Assembly (NCBI GenBank): GCA_009760855.2
Contig: WPIO01000383.1
Coordinates: forward strand, 1 to 62,220
Direction of reading: 5' to 3'
Source of the DNA: Cristatella mucedo
Taxonomy: Eukaryota > Bryozoa > Phylactolaemata > Cristatellidae
DNA length: 62,220 bases
In this document: piece after piece, positions 60,601 through 62,220 of the stretch
Layout: every line of letters starts with the position of its first letter
How positions within the stretch are numbered: the first letter of the stretch is position 1
Translations under genes and position numbers: made by a program
The notes under the pieces: generated by a model
Databases searched by the model: none
Seen by the model: the letters and a program-made list of their open reading frames with translations, nothing else
What the model was told of the DNA's origin: nothing

Positions 60601-61757
60601 CAGCACTCTGCTGACCGCCACCGCACGCTCCGACAAGCAGATTTGAAGTTTCTGGATATTCTGTGATCTTCTGCGAACTCGTGCGAAATGTGTTATTTAC
60701 TAGCGAAATGCTTAAAACAAGGTGCAGCACTCTTCTGCCAGCCAGAGCACGCTTCGACATGTAGGTTTCGAAGTTTCTAGATATACCGCAAGCTGCTGCC
60801 AACTCGTGCGAAATGTGTTATTTACGTGCAAAATGCTTGAAACAAGGTGAAGCACTCCTCAGCCAGCCAGGGCACGCTCCGACATGTAGATTTGAAATTG
60901 TTAGATATTCCGCGACCTACTGTAAACTCGTGCGAAATGTGTAATTGACGTTCGAAATGCTTGAAACAAGGTGCAGCAGTCTGCTGCCAGCCTGAGCACG
61001 CTCCGACAAGCAGAATTGAAGTTTCTGGATATTCCGCGATCAGCTGCGAACTCGTGCGAAATGTGATATTAACGTGCCAAAAGCTTGAAACAAGGTGCAG
61101 CACTCTGCTGACGGCCACCGCACGCTCCGACAAGCAGATTTGAAGTTTCTGGATATTCTGTGATCTTCTGCGAACTCGTGCGAAATGTGTTATTTACTGG
61201 CGAAATGCTTAAAACAAGGTGCAGCACTCTGCTGCCAGCCAGCGAACGCTCCGAAATGTAGCTTTAAAGTTTCCAGATATTCCGCGATCTGCTGCGAACT
61301 CGTGAGAAATGTGTTATTTACGTGCAAAATGCTTGAAACAAGGTGCAGCACTCTGCTGCCAGCCAGCTCACGCTGCGACATGTAGATTCGAAGTTTCTAG
61401 ATATTCCGCGATCTGCAGCGAACTCGTGCGAAATGTGTTATTGACGTTCGAAATGCTTGAAACAAGGTGCTGCACCCTTCTGCCAGCCCGCGCACGCTCC
61501 AAAAAGCAGAATTACAGTTTTTGGATATTCCGCGATCTGCTGCGAACTCGTGCGAAATGTGTTATTCGAGTGCAAAATGCTCGAAACAAGGTGCAGCACT
61601 CTGCTGCCAGCCAGCGCACGCTCCGACATGTAGATTCGAAGTTTCTAGATATTCTGCGATCTGCTGCGAACTCGTGCGAAATGTATTATTTACATGTGAA
61701 ATGCTTGATACAAGGTGCAGCACGCTGCTGACAGGCAGCGCACGCTCCGACACGTAG
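57616..61757 (+). repeat. Two long higher-order units, R to R
   Basis: R heads (CTAGTTATTC) stand at 57616, 59527 and 61757, giving units of 1,911 and 2,230 bp. Each has R-A-B-C near its start and M, J, K, L and N near its end. The first lacks E and a separate D and contains a truncated copy at 58994-59045. The second has D, E, F and G and an extra L-M. Within them, CCGCCACCGC after CTGA starts at 57341, 58581 and 60615; the first interval is exactly 1,240 bp (10 monomers). Confidence 0.83.
58994..59045 (+). repeat. Truncated monomer, 52 bp
   Basis: CTCGTGCGAAA joins GCAGATTTGAAG, removing about 72 bp. It joins an L-type head to an M-type head, and the corresponding full-length copy is present at about 61.02-61.14 kb. 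Confidence 0.83.
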
Positions 61758-62220
61758 ATTTGAAGTTTCTAGTTATTCTGCGATCTGCTGCGAACTCGTG
61801 CGAAATGTGTTATTTACGTGCGAAATGCTTGAAACAAGGTGCAGCACTCTGCTGCCAGCCAGCTCACGCTCCGACATGCAGATTTGAAGTTTCTAGATAT
61901 TCTGCGATCTGCTGCGAACTCGTGCGAATCGTGTTATTTCCGTGCGAAATGCTTTAAACGAGGAGCAGCACTCTGCTGCAAGCAAGCGCACGCTCCGACA
62001 TGCAGATTTGAAGTTTCTACATATTCTGCGATCTGCTGCGAACTCGTGCGAAATGTGTTATTGACGTGCGAATGCTCAAAACAAGGTGCAGCACTCTGCT
62101 GCCAGCCAGCCCACGCTCCGACAAGCAGATTTGAAGTTTCTGGATATTCTGCGATCTGCTGCGAACTCGTGCGAAATGTGTTATTGACGTTCGAAATGCT
62201 TGAAACAAGGTGCAGCACTC
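61757..62220 (+). repeat. Right edge, near-consensus copies
   Basis: R at 61757 is followed by about three near-consensus monomers (CTACATATT, CTTTAAACGAGGAGC near 61.95 kb) and the array runs off the window inside a dyad. There is no A copy after this R, unlike at 57.6 and 59.5 kb. Confidence 0.82.

Larger units (their letters stand above)
1..62220 (+). repeat. 124-bp satellite array filling the window
   Basis: Every line of the window can be read as consecutive copies of one 124-bp unit. The recurring landmarks are GATTTGAAGTTTCTAGATAT, CCGCGATCTGCTGCGAACTC, CGTGCGAAATGTGTTATTTA, GAAATGCTTGAAACAAGG, GCAGCACTCTGCTGCCAGCC and CACGCTCCGACATGTA. Dividing the length by 124 gives about 502 units; allowing for some shortened copies the true number is slightly above 500. 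All copies run in the same direction and both ends of the window fall inside the array, so its full size is unknown. The strand label is arbitrary. Known biology: megabase satellites of this kind form eukaryotic centromeres, pericentromeres and heterochromatic arms. I do not recognise this family. Function as a centromere is inference; the sequence shows only the array. Confidence 0.98.
52300..62220 (+). repeat. Marked region 6 (right-end higher-order domain)
   Basis: The most densely marked part. Runs in order: F near 52.37 kb; M near 52.7 kb and N near 52.9 kb; R-like, B-C-D-E (53.5-54.1 kb); B-C-D-E-F-G (55.26-55.95 kb, the copy of 6161-6855); D-E-F, P, M, J (56.85-57.56 kb); then R-A-B-C-F-G-H-L-M-J-K-L-N (57.62-59.2 kb) and R-A-B-C-D-E-F-G-L-M-J-K-L-M-N-P (59.53-61.5 kb), ending with another R at 61757. 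Near-consensus copies separate these runs. Confidence 0.85.

Noticed and set aside
1-62220. CRISPR array
   Set aside because: Repeats are 124 bp, contiguous, without unique spacers and with graded divergence. There are no cas genes.
1-62220. Transposon or retroelement insertions
   Set aside because: I found no stretch of more than about 20 bases that departs from the satellite, no terminal inverted repeats and no coding remnants of transposase or reverse transcriptase.
1-62220. Inverted segments of the array
   Set aside because: All monomers read in the same direction. The head-tail landmarks never appear in reverse order on the + strand.
1-62220. Tandem-repeat protein gene (for example silk, ice-binding or zinc-finger type)
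   Set aside because: A coding repeat would keep a period divisible by 3 and show frame-preserving indels. Here the period is 124 and indels of 1, 3, 6, 10-24 and 37-72 bp occur freely.

Overview
The whole 62,220-base window is one uninterrupted array of satellite DNA. The unit is 124 bp, always in the same head-to-tail direction, with about 500 copies and no flanking unique sequence at either end. I see no gene, RNA gene, transposon or CRISPR array. The open reading frames are by-products of the repeat: 124 is not a multiple of 3, so no reading frame is kept from one copy to the next. A tandem array this long with higher-order structure points to a eukaryotic chromosome, most likely centromeric, pericentromeric or other heterochromatic DNA. 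I do not recognise the satellite family and cannot name the species. By my count from one consensus-like copy the unit is about 48% GC with 9 CpG (observed/expected near 1.2), so there is no overall CpG depletion. Many of the variable sites are nevertheless CpG versus TpG/CpA.

Numbering used here: monomer position 1 is the G of GATTTGAAG; 26472-26595 and 21156-21279 are good reference copies. Marked (diverged) monomer types, by signature: R = CTAGTTATTC after a CTGACAGGCAG end; A = GTGATCTGGTGCGAAGTGG; B = CGAGAGCG plus GAAAGAAGG; C = TATATTCGAAG plus TGTATTGACGTACG; D = GATTTAAAG plus GATGTGATGCG and GTTACATACG; E = CTAGATTTTAAG plus CCGAGATC and TATGAGTGCGAATG; F = AGATTTCCGCG plus GTGTGTTTTTTGACTGCG and GGTGGCCCAC; G = GTACATTTGAAG plus AGAAATTCC; H = CTGCAGCCAGCC plus GTTGATTCGAAG; I = GATCTTCTGCG plus TTACTTGCG or TTACTAGCG; J = GTAGGTTTCGAAG plus GTGAAGCACTCTTCAGCC; K = GAAATTGTTAG plus CTACTGTAAAC; L = GCAGAATTGAAG plus GTGATATTAACGTGCC; M = CAGCCACCGC plus TCTGTGATCTTC; N = GTAGCTTTGAAGTTTCC plus CGTGGGAAATG; P = GTGCTGCACCCTTCTGCC plus GAATTACAG; Q = CATGCTGATTTG plus CTGCAAACTCG. 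S and T are described in their entries.

Layout: two textures alternate. Marked regions (about 1-240, 3.6-8.0, 9.8-17.5, 22.6-24.9, 36.85-38.6, 41.1-43.65 and 52.3-62.2 kb) carry these diverged monomers in a recurring order, R-A-B-C-D-E-F-G-H-I-J-K-L-M-N, with P and Q interspersed. Near-consensus regions (about 0.24-3.6, 8.0-9.8, 17.5-22.6, 24.9-36.85, 38.6-41.1 and 43.65-52.3 kb) carry copies that differ mainly at a few shared sites. Local higher-order units are clear: a 10-monomer unit (1,237 bp at 41.95-43.19 kb; 1,240 bp between 57.34 and 58.58 kb), and longer versions of 1.9-2.2 kb at the right end. Near-identical segments also recur 18 to 49 kb apart, so segments have been copied over long distances as well as locally.

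Within the monomer two kinds of internal structure stand out. GCGA occurs at positions 24, 34, 44 and 64, always 10 or 20 bp apart. A GCAGC-ACTCT-GCTGC dyad occupies positions 85-99, and in at least two diverged types it is lost and a different dyad is found at or beside the same place. These are the best leads for a function; a role in binding centromeric or heterochromatin proteins is inference only.
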